A stretch of DNA of 47,905 bases from an uncultured Eubacteriales bacterium (lineage in GTDB: Bacteria > Bacillota > Clostridia > Oscillospirales > Butyricicoccaceae): positions 1 through 47,905 of the forward strand of contig USML01000001.1 in the NCBI GenBank assembly GCA_900555855.1, given 5' to 3'. Positions 17,193-26,074 of the stretch are shown piece after piece. The translations under genes and the position numbers were made by a program. Positions within the stretch are counted from its first letter, which is position 1; each line of letters opens with the position of its first letter. Under the pieces are notes generated by a model. The model was not told the DNA's origin. It was given only the letters and a program-made list of their open reading frames with translations, and did not search any database.

Positions 17193-17330
17193 TTAAAGAT
17201 AAAGCTCGGACTTTGCGTAAAGGGCGGCCCGGCCGGCCAGACAGACGGTATCGCCCTCCATCCGGCACAGCAGCTCTCCGCCCCGGAAGGCCTGATCGGT
17301 AAACGCGTCTACGGTATATTGTGTCAGCAT
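17193..17330 (-). pseudogene. PhzF-family remnant with a large internal deletion
   Basis: A 45-residue open frame with a good AAAGGAG site 13 bp behind rnhA. The first 15 residues, MLTQYTVDAFTDQAF, match the start of phenazine-biosynthesis-like PhzF isomerases. The next part, RGGELLCRMEGDTVCLAG, then AALYAKSEL, matches the C-terminal end of the same family (the RGG-L-C-GD-V-ISGKAVLYS-E pattern). PhzF proteins are normally about 260-300 residues, so roughly 230 residues from the middle are gone with the frame kept, and no catalytic residue remains. The RGG at the junction resembles sequence at both sites, suggesting a deletion by short homology. It is almost surely non-functional as an enzyme. 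I infer the family from the two ends only. Confidence 0.65.
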
Positions 17331-17343
17331 ACAAGACTCCTTT

Positions 17344-17790
17344 TCAGCGAAGGGAGCGGTATTTCTGCGTCTGGGCCACGGCCAGCGCGTCGCAGCGGTT
17401 GTTATAGACATTATCCGCATGGCCCTTGACCCAGTGGAAGGTCACCTGATGGCGGCTCAGCTGCTCATCCAGCTGCTGCCACAGCTCCTGATTGAGCACG
17501 GGAGACTTATCCGCCTTTCTCCAGCCCCGTTTTTTCCAGTTCTCCAGCCAATGCTGGTTGATGGCGGAGGCGATATACTGGCTGTCGGTATAAAGCTCCA
17601 CCTGGCAGGGCTCCTTCAGGGCGGCAAGGCCCTGAATTGCGCCGGTAAGCTCCATGCGGTTGTTGGTGGTGGCGGCTGCGCCGCCGGAAAGCTCCTTTTC
17701 CAACCCCTGATAGATCAGGATCGCCCCCCAGCCGCCGGGGCCGGGGTTTCCGCTGCAGCTGCCGTCGGTATACAGCTCCACGCGCTTCAT
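17344..17790 (-). CDS. rnhA: Ribonuclease HI
   Basis: A 148-residue type 1 RNase H that cuts RNA in RNA-DNA hybrids. All four catalytic carboxylates are in place: D9 (LYTDGSC), E47 (NNRMEL), D69 (LYTDSQY) and D134 (NRCDALA). The basic protrusion [12 protein letters not shown] and the [11 protein letters not shown] loop are typical of full-length bacterial RNase HI. It lies 3 bp after aspS and is part of the T-box operon. Confidence 0.96.
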   Translation of the reverse strand: MKRVELYTDGSCSGNPGPGGWGAILIYQGLEKELSGGAAATTNNRMELTGAIQGLAALKEPCQVELYTDSQYIASAINQHWLENWKKRGWRKADKSPVLNQELWQQLDEQLSRHQVTFHWVKGHADNVYNNRCDALAVAQTQKYRSLR

Positions 17791-17793
17791 GGC

Positions 17794-19566
17794 TTATTCT
17801 CCCAGCTCGATCTTCAGATGCAGCTCATCCAGCTGCTTCTGCGTCACCTCGGAGGGCGCGCCCATCATGATATCCTGCGCGTTTTTGTTCATGGGGAAGG
17901 GAATGATCTCCCGGATGGAATCCTCTCCGGCCAGCAGCATGACGATCCGGTCGATGCCGGGGGCGATGCCCGCGTGCGGCGGTGCGCCGTAGCAGAAGGC
18001 GTTATACATGGCGGGGAATTTGGACTTCACATCCTCCTCGCCCAGACGGACCATTTCAAAGGCCTTGATCATGATCTCGGGATCGTGGTTGCGGACCGCG
18101 CCGGAGGAAAGCTCCACGCCGTTGACCACCAGATCATACTGATCCGCAGTGATGGTCAGAGGATCCAGCTGGCCCCGCTCCGCCTGCAGCAGCGGCTCGA
18201 TGCCGCCCTTGGGCATGGAGAAGGGATTGTGGCAAAACTCCAGCTGGCCAGATTCCTCGCCGATCTCATACATGGGGAAATCCACGATCCAGCAGAACGC
18301 ATAGCGCTCCCTGTCCATATGGTTGGGGCAGAGCGCGCCCAGCTTATTGCGCAGGACGCCGGCGGTCTTCTGGGCGGCAGACTTCTTGCCTGCGGCCAGA
18401 CCCACGAAGCAGCCGGGCTTCAGGCCCAGCGCTTCCACCACCTGATCCTTGATGGGCGCGATGAACTTGGCGATGCCGCCCACGATCTCGCCGGTCTCAT
18501 CATAGCGGAACCAGTAGGGCTTGCTGCCGGCCTGGACCTCCACATCATTGCACAGAGCGTCGATGTGCTTGCGGGTGGCGGAGAAATCCGTGACCACTAC
18601 GGCCTTCACCGTATTGCCCTCGAAGGGGCCGAAGCCGCAGCCGGAGAGCAGCGCCGTGGCGTCCTGGATCAGAAGATCGATGCGCAGATCAGGCTTGTCG
18701 GAGCCGTAAAGCTCCAGCGCGTCATTGTAGGCGATGCGGCGGAAGGGCGGCTGGGAGGCAATATTGTACTTGCCGTATTTTGCAAAGATGGGGGGGAAGA
18801 CATCCTCGATGACGGAGAACACATCCTCCTGCGTGGCGAAGGCCATCTCCATATCCAGCTGATAAAACTCGCCGGGAGAGCGGTCGCCCCGGGCGTCCTC
18901 ATCCCGGAAGCAGGGCGCGATCTGGAAATAACGGTCGAAGCCGGAGGCCATCAGCAGCTGCTTGAACTGCTGGGGTGCCTGGGGCAGGGCATAAAACTTG
19001 CCGGGATGCTTCCGTGCGGGAACCAGATAGTCCCGGGCGCCCTCGGGAGAGGAGGCGGTGAGGATGGGGGTGGTGATCTCCAGGAAATCATGGTCCATCA
19101 TGGCCTTGCGGATGGCGGCCACCACCTGGCAGCGCAGGATGATATTGCCCTTGACGGCGGGGTTGCGCAGGTCCAGATAGCGGTATTTCAGCCGCTGGGT
19201 CTCGTCGGCCTCCCGGCTGTGATTGATCTCAAAGGGCAGCTCGTTGTTGCGGCAGCGGCCCAAAACGCGAATCTCGGAGGGGACGACCTCGATCTCGCCG
19301 GTGGGCAGCTTGGGATTTTTGCTGGAGCGCTCCCGCACCACGCCGGTGACCTGCAGGGTCGTTTCCTTGTTCAGGCCCTTGATCTGGGCCAGCAGCGCGG
19401 CGTCCTCCACCAAAAGCTGGGTCGTGCCGTAAAAGTCCCGCAGCACCACAAAGGCCAGGCTTCCGCCCACCTCGCGGACATTTTCCATAAAGCCGGCCAG
19501 CGTCACCGTCTGGCCCGCATTGGCCAGCCGCAGCTCGCCGCAGGTATGGGTTCTGGATTGCATCAT
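17794..19566 (-). CDS. aspS: Aspartyl-tRNA synthetase
   Basis: A 590-residue class IIb synthetase of the bacterial type with the GAD insertion. The N-terminal OB-fold anticodon domain is at about 1-110, motif 2 is FRDEDARGDRSPGEFYQLD, and motif 3 is near HAGIAPGIDRIVMLLAGED. It attaches Asp to tRNA-Asp; whether it also charges tRNA-Asn cannot be decided from the residues I can judge. It follows hisS by 42 bp and both sit behind a T-box. Confidence 0.97.
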   Translation of the reverse strand: MMQSRTHTCGELRLANAGQTVTLAGFMENVREVGGSLAFVVLRDFYGTTQLLVEDAALLAQIKGLNKETTLQVTGVVRERSSKNPKLPTGEIEVVPSEIRVLGRCRNNELPFEINHSREADETQRLKYRYLDLRNPAVKGNIILRCQVVAAIRKAMMDHDFLEITTPILTASSPEGARDYLVPARKHPGKFYALPQAPQQFKQLLMASGFDRYFQIAPCFRDEDARGDRSPGEFYQLDMEMAFATQEDVFSVIEDVFPPIFAKYGKYNIASQPPFRRIAYNDALELYGSDKPDLRIDLLIQDATALLSGCGFGPFEGNTVKAVVVTDFSATRKHIDALCNDVEVQAGSKPYWFRYDETGEIVGGIAKFIAPIKDQVVEALGLKPGCFVGLAAGKKSAAQKTAGVLRNKLGALCPNHMDRERYAFCWIVDFPMYEIGEESGQLEFCHNPFSMPKGGIEPLLQAERGQLDPLTITADQYDLVVNGVELSSGAVRNHDPEIMIKAFEMVRLGEEDVKSKFPAMYNAFCYGAPPHAGIAPGIDRIVMLLAGEDSIREIIPFPMNKNAQDIMMGAPSEVTQKQLDELHLKIELGE

Positions 19567-19608
19567 AACTGTTCCACTCCTATGTTCTGTTTTTTTGATA
19601 TTCCAATG

Positions 19609-20967
19609 TCAGTCTTCCCGGATCACCGTTCCGCTGCTGCGGGCGGCCAGCGCGGCCTTCAGCTGGGGGATTAGCTGCTCCACGGGCAGCGTCTGCTGCT
19701 GGCCGGCGGCAAGGTCCTTGCAGCTGACCACGCCCTGCGCGATCTCGTCCTCCCCCAGGAAAACGGCGTAGGGAATGCCCAGCTTTGCGGCATAGCCGAT
19801 GCGGGCCTTGAACTTTTTCTTTTCGGTATAAAGCTGGGTGCGGATGCCCGCGTCCCGCAGGGCGGTGGCCGTCTGGATGGCGGCCTGCAGATCATCGGAC
19901 ATGGGGATCACCAGCACATCCGCCGGCGCGGTGACCATCTGGTCGCTGAGCATCCCCTGCTCCTCCAGCACATAAAACAGCCGGGTCACGCCGATGGAGA
20001 TGCCCACGCCGGGGAGCTTTTTGTCAGTGTAATATTCCGCCAGATTATCGTAGCGGCCGCCGGAGCAGATGGAGCCGATCTCCGGATGATCCAGCATGGC
20101 GGTCTCATAGACGGTGCCGGTATAATAATCCAGGCCCCGGGCGATGGTCAGATCCACGGCAAAATTGCGCTCGGGAACGCCAAAGGCGCTGAGATAGCCC
20201 GCAACGGCCTTCAGCTCCTCCAGGCCCTGATCAAACAGCGCGTCCCGGCCGCGCCAGGCCTCCAGCGCCTCCAGCACCTGTCCGTTGGAGCCGCGGATGG
20301 AAATGAAGGACAAAATGGCCTCCGCATCGGCGTCTGAGACGCCCAGATCCTCCGTCAGGATCTCCGTGACCTTCTCCGGCCCGATCTTTTCCAACTTGTC
20401 CACCGTGCGCATGATGTCGCCGGCCTTTTCGCCAAGGCCCAGCATGGAATAAAAGCCGCCCAGGATCTTCCGGTTGTTGACGCGGATCTGAAACCGCTGC
20501 AGCCCAAGGGCTGTAAAGGTCCGGTAAATAATGGCGGGGATCTCCGCCTCGTTGACGATGTCCAGCTGGCCGTCGCCGATCACATCGATATCCGCCTGAT
20601 AAAACTCCCGGAACCGGCCCCGCTGAGCCCGTTCGCCCCGGTAGACCTTGCCGATCTGGAACCGGCGGAAGGGAAAGCTGAGGACGCCGTAATTCTGGGC
20701 CACATATTTGGCCAGCGGCACCGTCAGGTCAAAGCGCAGTGCCAGATCGCTGCCGCCCTTTTCAAAGCGGTAGATCTGCTTTTCCGTTTCGCCGCCGCCC
20801 TTGGCCAGCAGGACCTCCGCCGCCTCGATCACCGGCGTGTCCAGCGGTGTGAAGCCATAAAGGCTGTAGGTCTCCCGCAGCACCTGCAAAAAGCGCTCCA
20901 TCTGCATCTGCCGGGCAGGCAGCAGCTCCATGAAGCCGGAGAGGGTGCGGGGCTTGATCTTCTCCAT
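19609..20967 (-). CDS. hisS: Histidyl-tRNA synthetase
   Basis: A 452-residue class IIa synthetase. Motif 1 lies around LYGFTPLDTPVIE, motif 2 in FQIGKVYRGERAQRGRFREF, and the HisA signature ARGLDYYTGTVYE is complete. It is somewhat longer than the common 420-430 residues, mostly through the C-terminal anticodon domain. Start at 20967 behind AGAAAGGA. It is the first gene after a T-box leader that reads Asp rather than His (see T-box entry). Confidence 0.96.
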   Translation of the reverse strand: MEKIKPRTLSGFMELLPARQMQMERFLQVLRETYSLYGFTPLDTPVIEAAEVLLAKGGGETEKQIYRFEKGGSDLALRFDLTVPLAKYVAQNYGVLSFPFRRFQIGKVYRGERAQRGRFREFYQADIDVIGDGQLDIVNEAEIPAIIYRTFTALGLQRFQIRVNNRKILGGFYSMLGLGEKAGDIMRTVDKLEKIGPEKVTEILTEDLGVSDADAEAILSFISIRGSNGQVLEALEAWRGRDALFDQGLEELKAVAGYLSAFGVPERNFAVDLTIARGLDYYTGTVYETAMLDHPEIGSICSGGRYDNLAEYYTDKKLPGVGISIGVTRLFYVLEEQGMLSDQMVTAPADVLVIPMSDDLQAAIQTATALRDAGIRTQLYTEKKKFKARIGYAAKLGIPYAVFLGEDEIAQGVVSCKDLAAGQQQTLPVEQLIPQLKAALAARSSGTVIRED

Positions 20968-21028
20968 AATTCTGATTCCTTTCTGTATTCAAATATCAAA
21001 ATATTACAAAAAATCCGGAAATTCGTCT

Positions 21029-21278
21029 AAAAAAACGCTCCCGTCCCTGCAATGGGACGAGAGCGAGCTTCGCTTCGTGGTGCCACCCATGTTCGGCGCA
21101 AACGCGCCCTTTTTTCTGCCCCATGGCGGCGGGGCCTGCCGCGCTTTCGGCAAAGCTGCCTTATGCGCCCGCTCCGGCGCTGTCTTCCGCAAGGCCCGTC
21201 TGCCGGATGCTTCCAGTCTCAGGCATCCTTCCCTGTGGGCGCGGCCCTTGCGTACTCCTGCTCCCTCTTCGCGGAACA
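21029..21278 (-). ncRNA. T-box leader (Asp-type) controlling hisS-aspS
   Basis: The minus-strand leader holds the T-box GGGTGGCACCACG (21076-21088) and a terminator hairpin (21054-21065 with 21036-21047), then TTTTTTT. In stem I the conserved AGTA (21253-21256) faces GGAAGACA, which puts codon GAC (Asp, 21182-21184) in the specifier position. CGCAAGG/CCTTGCG pairs just above that loop. The bases meeting the tRNA 3' end are TGGC. The C would pair with a G discriminator (as in tRNA-Asp), not with the C73 of tRNA-His. Uncharged tRNA-Asp should thus turn on hisS, aspS and rnhA together. Confidence 0.9.
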
Positions 21279-21284
21279 CGGTTC

Positions 21285-21313
21285 ATTATGGCATGGAACC
21301 CTTGAAAAGTCAA
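21285..21313 (-). promoter_or_regulatory. Promoter of the T-box operon
   Basis: On the minus strand TTGACT (21308-21313), 17-bp spacer, CATAAT (21285-21290), located just after the mgsA-like stop codon. It sets the T-box leader start at about 21278. Confidence 0.75.
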
Positions 21314-21327
21314 GGCCCTTCCGGCGG

Positions 21328-21735
21328 TCAGAAGGTGGCGTTGGGGTTGATCTCCCGCCAGGCCAGATCCCCTCTGGCCAGCCCCTGGATCAGGACCTCC
21401 GCCGTGGCCACATTGGTGGCGACAGGGATGCAGTTCTGGTCGCAGGAGCGCAGCAGATCGTTGATCTGCGCGTCGTTCTGATATTTTTCCAGCGGATCCC
21501 GGAAGAAGAACACCAGGTCGATCTCGTTATAAGAGACCCGGGCCGCGATCTGCTGTTCGCCGCCGGTGGAGCCGGGCAGCAGGCAGTCGATCTTCAGTCC
21601 CGTGGCGTCCATGATCATTTTGCCTGTAGTTGCGGTGGCGCAGAGATTATGCTTGGCCAGAAGGCCGCAGTAAGCGATGCAAAACTGCACCATCAGTTCC
21701 TTTTTCCGGTTTTGCGCAATGATCGCGATATTCAT
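21328..21735 (-). CDS. Methylglyoxal synthase-like protein with altered active-site residues
   Basis: A 135-residue protein with the MGS fold: MNIAIIAQNRKKELMVQF, ATATTGKMI, GSTGGEQQIAARVS, DLVFFFRDPL and IPVATNVATAE align along the whole methylglyoxal synthase family. Compared with the E. coli enzyme as I remember it, the catalytic Asp of GGDQQ is Glu here (E60), the active-site His is Asn (N87) and the following Asp is Gln (Q90); D80 is kept. The first Gly of GTTG is Ala. It may therefore bind a phosphate compound without making methylglyoxal from dihydroxyacetone phosphate, or do different chemistry. It follows minD by 55 bp on the same strand. Confidence 0.8.
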   Translation of the reverse strand: MNIAIIAQNRKKELMVQFCIAYCGLLAKHNLCATATTGKMIMDATGLKIDCLLPGSTGGEQQIAARVSYNEIDLVFFFRDPLEKYQNDAQINDLLRSCDQNCIPVATNVATAEVLIQGLARGDLAWREINPNATF

Positions 21736-21790
21736 GGTTCCTCCTTATCTGTGTCCTCAGGCCGCCTGTTTCGGCCTTTTCTTTATTTCT

Positions 21791-22555
21791 TCAGCTCCAT
21801 TTTCCCGGGATCTGGTCCAACAGGCGGACCCGCCGGCCAAGGAGCCGTTTCGCAATATTCATATAAGCCTGCGCTGCCGCGCCATAATCCTCCAGCGCCA
21901 GGATCTTCCCCCGGTTGCCGCAGGCAATGACGCTCTCGTCCTCCGGGACCACGCCCAAAAGAGACAGCCCGGAGGCGTCCATCGCCCGGTCCACATTGGC
22001 GGCAGAGCCCTGCTGGATCATGCCCGGCCGCAGCCGGTTGACCACGATGGCGCAGCGGTCCTGCCCGATGCGGGAAAAGACGCTGGCCGTGCTCTGCGCG
22101 CCCCGCAGGGCGGTATAATCCGAGGTGGAGACGATGACAGCCCGGTCTGCCGCGGCGGCAAAGGAAAGCACATCGCTGCCCAGCCCCGCGGCGCAGTCCA
22201 CCAGCGTAAAGGTAAAATGGGCCCGGGCCCGCTGCAGCAGCGCTGTAATATCCTTTGGCGCATAGATCTCGCCCACGCCAGGCTGGCCCGGCGCCGTCAG
22301 CACCCGCAGGCTGCTCACCTCCGGATGGGGCACGGCCGCCTCCTTCAGGCCGGCGTTGCCCCGGATCACATCGCCATAGGAAAACAGCAGGCTGTCGCTC
22401 ATACCAAGCACCAGATCCAGACTGCGCAGCCCGGAATCTGCATCGATGAGCAGGACCTTTTCGCCCAGGGCGCACAGGGAGACGGCAACATTGGCGCAGA
22501 AGGAGGTCTTCCCCGTCCCGCCCTTGCCGGAGGCCACCGCAATGACACAGCCCAT
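21791..22555 (-). CDS. minD: MinD-like division-site ATPase
   Basis: A 254-residue ParA/MinD ATPase. The deviant Walker A KGGTGKT is at residues 11-17, switch I is near DADSGLRSLDLVLG and switch II at LVDCAAGLGSD. The C-terminus ends in a basic, amphipathic helix (AKRLLGRRVRLL), as needed for membrane binding by MinD. No minC or minE is adjacent. The PBP2/MreCD operon lies directly upstream with a separate promoter between. A role in division-site placement is the likely reading; other ParA-type positioning roles are possible. Confidence 0.85.
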   Translation of the reverse strand: MGCVIAVASGKGGTGKTSFCANVAVSLCALGEKVLLIDADSGLRSLDLVLGMSDSLLFSYGDVIRGNAGLKEAAVPHPEVSSLRVLTAPGQPGVGEIYAPKDITALLQRARAHFTFTLVDCAAGLGSDVLSFAAAADRAVIVSTSDYTALRGAQSTASVFSRIGQDRCAIVVNRLRPGMIQQGSAANVDRAMDASGLSLLGVVPEDESVIACGNRGKILALEDYGAAAQAYMNIAKRLLGRRVRLLDQIPGKWS

Positions 22556-22593
22556 AGCGCCCGTCCTTTCGCTGAATATTTTACCAATAATAT

Positions 22594-22622
22594 AGTATAA
22601 ACGCTTTTTTGAAAAATCTCAA
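22594..22622 (-). promoter_or_regulatory. Promoter of minD
   Basis: On the minus strand TTGAGA (22617-22622), 17-bp spacer, TATACT (22594-22599), about 40 bp before the minD start. Confidence 0.65.
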
Positions 22623-22658
22623 GAGTCAAAATGCAGAATCTTTTTGGAGTTATACAGT

Positions 22659-24722
22659 CTAATTGACGGATTCTCCTTCGCGCTCCGCAGAAGAAAGGCC
22701 CAAGCCAAAATATTCATCGTAAATGGCAATGGCAACGGGAGCCAGGCTGCCGCCGGAGGATGCATATTCTCCCACCACGCAAACGGCGATCTCCGGCTCA
22801 TCATAGGGGGCGAAGGAAACGAACACGCCGGTGGCGCTATGGTTCACCATCTGTGCGGAGCCGGTCTTGCCGCCGACGCTGATGGGGAAATCCCGGAAAT
22901 AGGAGCTGGCGGTGCCGTCTTCGGTAACGACGCCCTTCATTCCCTGCTTGATGGCCTCCAGCGAGGCATCGGAGATGTCCACGGTGTTCAAAACGGTGGG
23001 CTGAATCTCCAGCAGCGTTTTGGTGTTGGTGTAATCCGTGATCTTTTTCAGCAGATGGGGCCGGTAGCGTGTGCCGCCGTTGACCAGCGTTGCCACATAG
23101 TTGGCCAGCTGCAGAGGGGAAAACAGATGATCCCCCTGTCCGATGGCCGCCATGAGCACATCGGCGGGATACCATGGCGCACCGCCCCGGGCCTCCCGCT
23201 CCTCCGGCCCGGCCAGAATGCCGGCGTTCTCCTCGATCTCGATGCCGGTGCGCTGCCCCAGACCCAGCTGCGAGGCATAGCGTTCCAGCCGCTCGATGCC
23301 CAGCTGATAGCCCATCTCATAAAAGAAATAGTTGCAGGAATATTTCAGCGCCTCGCTCACATTGATGGTGCCGTGGGTGCGGCCGTGCTGCCGGTAGATC
23401 CAGCACTTGGGCTGATAATCGCTGTAGCGCTCATAGCGGCCCTTGTCGGTGATCTTGGTGCGGGGCGTGATGATGCCCTCCTCCAGCGAAGCCAACGCGG
23501 TGGCCATCTTGAAGGTGGAGCCGGGAGAATAGGTGCCCTGTGCCGCCCGGTTCCAGAAGGGGCGCAGGGGATCGGTGGCATTCTGCGAGTAGTCCGCCTG
23601 AAAGGTGGCCAGACTGTAGGTGGGCCAGCTTGCCATGGCAAGCACCTCGCCGGTGTCCACCTGAAGCACCACCACCGCGCCTCCCTCCACATCGGCGCCG
23701 TCCTTGTTCTTGGACTGCGCACCCTTTTCCTTAATGGAGGCCAGCGTCTCCGCCAGCGCAGTCTCCGCCCGCTGCTGCAGATCGGAGCGGATGGTGAGAT
23801 AGCAATCGTTGCCCGGCTGGGTCTCCTCCACCATATATTCCGTCACCACCTGGCCGGTCCTGCGGTCCACCTCCACGGCCCGGACGCCGTCCTCCCCCCG
23901 CAGATAGGTCTCCAGCGCCTTCTCCATGCCGTTTTTGCCCAGCACATCGTTCAGGCTGTAATCCTTCTCCTTCAGCGCTTCATATTCCTCCCGGTCAATG
24001 GAGCCGATCCGCCCCAGCACATGGGTCGCCAGCGTGGTGGGATATTTGCGGCTGTCCACCACCTGAACCTCCACGCCCGGCAGCTCGCCGGCATATTCCG
24101 CCAGCTCCGCCACCACGGAGATCTCCACGCTGGGCGCCAGCGTCAGCGGCGTATTATAGGCGGAAAACTGGCAGTCGTCCAGATAATAGCGCAGGCCGAT
24201 GAGATGGCGGCGCTCCTCCAGCGGCAGGTTAGGGTCCAGCGCATAGTATTCGCAGAGAAGATTGAGCAGCCGACCGGCGTTCACCGTCTCCGGCGTGCCC
24301 CATTCCCGCGCCTCCATAAAGGCGGCCAGCTTTTTGCCCGCGCCGCTTTCCAGAGAATCGTAGGTGTAGCGGGTGGGCCAGTCGGTGGTCAGAGGCAGCA
24401 CATCGTTGCAGGGGATGCTCGCTGCAGAGAGCAGCGTCCAGAGCTTCTGCAAAACTTCGTTCTGCTGCTCCTTATCCCAATTATAATAATCCACCTGAAC
24501 GGAAAAGCCCAGCGCGTTGCCCGCAAGAACATTGCCGTCCGCATCCAGGATCTCGCCCCGGGAGGCAGGCTCGGTATATTTTCGGATGATGTTGGCGTTG
24601 ACCTCCTGAGAAATCTCGCCGCCCTCCACCAGCTGCAGCTGGATCAGGCGGTAGGTGATGCCGCTCAGCAGCAGCATCAGCAAAACGCACATGGCCAGAA
24701 TACGGCGGGAACGGGTGCTCAT
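22659..24722 (-). CDS. mrdA: Penicillin-binding protein 2 (elongation-type transpeptidase)
   Basis: A 687-residue class B PBP with one N-terminal membrane anchor (residues 8-30, ILAMCVLLMLLLSGITYRLI). The dimerisation domain includes ASRGEILDADGNVLA, and a transpeptidase domain follows. Active-site motifs: STFK (S402, K405), SCN in YSCNYFF, and KTGSAQ (K619). The start ATG at 24722 has GGAGGAG upstream and overlaps the mreD stop by 4 bp. With MreC and MreD it builds side-wall peptidoglycan during elongation. It is the last gene of the operon beginning at zapA. Confidence 0.94.
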   Translation of the reverse strand: MSTRSRRILAMCVLLMLLLSGITYRLIQLQLVEGGEISQEVNANIIRKYTEPASRGEILDADGNVLAGNALGFSVQVDYYNWDKEQQNEVLQKLWTLLSAASIPCNDVLPLTTDWPTRYTYDSLESGAGKKLAAFMEAREWGTPETVNAGRLLNLLCEYYALDPNLPLEERRHLIGLRYYLDDCQFSAYNTPLTLAPSVEISVVAELAEYAGELPGVEVQVVDSRKYPTTLATHVLGRIGSIDREEYEALKEKDYSLNDVLGKNGMEKALETYLRGEDGVRAVEVDRRTGQVVTEYMVEETQPGNDCYLTIRSDLQQRAETALAETLASIKEKGAQSKNKDGADVEGGAVVVLQVDTGEVLAMASWPTYSLATFQADYSQNATDPLRPFWNRAAQGTYSPGSTFKMATALASLEEGIITPRTKITDKGRYERYSDYQPKCWIYRQHGRTHGTINVSEALKYSCNYFFYEMGYQLGIERLERYASQLGLGQRTGIEIEENAGILAGPEEREARGGAPWYPADVLMAAIGQGDHLFSPLQLANYVATLVNGGTRYRPHLLKKITDYTNTKTLLEIQPTVLNTVDISDASLEAIKQGMKGVVTEDGTASSYFRDFPISVGGKTGSAQMVNHSATGVFVSFAPYDEPEIAVCVVGEYASSGGSLAPVAIAIYDEYFGLGLSSAEREGESVN

Positions 24723-25243
24723 AGGGTCTCCTCCGTAAAGCGCCGGTGGATCCGCCGGACCGCCAGCCAGACCGCCGCTCCCAGCGGCAGCGACAAAAGC
24801 AGCTCGCCGCAGAATTGGCGCAGAGCATAGCCGGGGCCGGCGCGATAGATCAGCAGATAAACAAAAACATAGCGGAACACCGCCTGGATCCCCAGGCAAA
24901 GCAGCCCTCCGGCGAGGGCCGAGGGGATCACCGGACGAAGATATTCCGCGCCGAACAGGCCAAACAGCACGCCAAACAGCGCCAGATACAGCGCCTGCAG
25001 CCCCTCCAGCCCGGTGCTGTTCAGCGTCAGCAGCATACCGCAGACAAAGCCGAAGCTGCCGCCGGCATAGGGCCCCTCCACCAGCGCCACCGCCGCCAAA
25101 AAAAAGGGCAGCGCATTGGGCGAAGCGCCCCAGAGAAAAAGCGCCGTCCCCCGGGAGGACTGCAGCAGAAACACGCCCAGCAAAAGCAGGGCGTAGCCGC
25201 CGTATTTCAACAAGGCATAACGCTGGGAACGGGATTGCAGCAT
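24719..25243 (-). CDS. mreD: Rod shape-determining protein MreD
   Basis: A 174-residue protein with about five membrane segments and almost no soluble part, as usual for MreD. Segments such as ALPFFLAAVALVEGPYAGGS and FGFVCGMLLTLNSTGLEGLQ fit the family. Position between mreC (3 bp upstream) and PBP2 (4-bp overlap) is the main support for the name. It helps hold the elongation complex together in the membrane. Confidence 0.9.
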   Translation of the reverse strand: MLQSRSQRYALLKYGGYALLLLGVFLLQSSRGTALFLWGASPNALPFFLAAVALVEGPYAGGSFGFVCGMLLTLNSTGLEGLQALYLALFGVLFGLFGAEYLRPVIPSALAGGLLCLGIQAVFRYVFVYLLIYRAGPGYALRQFCGELLLSLPLGAAVWLAVRRIHRRFTEETL

Positions 25244-25246
25244 GGT

Positions 25247-26074
25247 TCAGCTCTCCACATCAAAATCTTTAATGACAAACACTGTGCTCAGGGAATCCAG
25301 CGCCACCGCCGGCTCCAGCGCGGCATAGCTGCACACGCCGTGGCGCTCCGGCTGGACGGAGCGGACCGTCCCGATGATCAGCTCCGGCGGATAGGCTCCG
25401 CCGCTGGTGATGATCCGGTCGCCAGGGACCAGATCCGCATCGTTTTCCAGATAGGCCACCTTCAGCGACCCCTCCGCCGCCAGCTCAAAGCTTCCCTCCG
25501 TGACCACCACCTCCCGGGTACGGGAGACCATGGCCGCAGCGGTAAAATCTGCATTGATGACGGTGGTGACGGTGCAGTAATTCGACCCCACCTCAGAGAC
25601 AAAGCCCACCAGCCCGTCTCCGGTGATCACCGGATCGCCCTCTTCGATGCCCGCCAGGCTGCCCCGGCTGAGGGTAAGAGCGCTCTGAAAGCCGCTGCCC
25701 GCCACGGAGACCACGGCGCAAAGCTCCAGCTCATAATCCGCGTGGCGTTTTTTGATGCCAGCCGCCTCCCGCAGGGCCGTATTCTGGTCCACGGAGGCGT
25801 AATAACGGTCCTCCAGCGCCTGATATTGCCGGAGCTGCTCCTTCAGATCTTCGTTTTCCGCCACCAGCGCGTCGTAGCGGTAAAAATAGCCAAACAGATC
25901 GCCGAACCAGTCCGCCGCCCGGGAAAGCCCGTTCTGCAGCGGCGTCACCACCGCGCCGGTGATGTTGGACAGAAACGACGGCTTTCCGGTGACGCCGGAC
26001 CAGAGCATCAGCGCCAGACAGACCGCCACCAGCAGCGCAGTGAACCAAAACAGCTTGGAGCGCAGCAGCTTCAT
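25247..26074 (-). CDS. mreC: Rod shape-determining protein MreC
   Basis: A 275-residue protein. The start at 26074 overlaps the maf stop by 4 bp; the longer reading frame extends into maf. It has a short cytoplasmic end, one membrane segment (FWFTALLVAVCLALMLWS), a coiled coil around residues 60-95 (ALVAENEDLKEQLRQYQALE) and the two beta-barrel domains, with GDPVITGDGLVGFVSEVG and GDRIITSGG. No mreB is in this cluster, so it must be elsewhere in the genome. Confidence 0.95.
   Translation of the reverse strand: MKLLRSKLFWFTALLVAVCLALMLWSGVTGKPSFLSNITGAVVTPLQNGLSRAADWFGDLFGYFYRYDALVAENEDLKEQLRQYQALEDRYYASVDQNTALREAAGIKKRHADYELELCAVVSVAGSGFQSALTLSRGSLAGIEEGDPVITGDGLVGFVSEVGSNYCTVTTVINADFTAAAMVSRTREVVVTEGSFELAAEGSLKVAYLENDADLVPGDRIITSGGAYPPELIIGTVRSVQPERHGVCSYAALEPAVALDSLSTVFVIKDFDVES

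Noticed and set aside
15269..19674. Long plus-strand open frames opposite nifU-nifS and rnhA-aspS
   Set aside because: Antisense shadows of conserved genes; no ribosome site or family resemblance.
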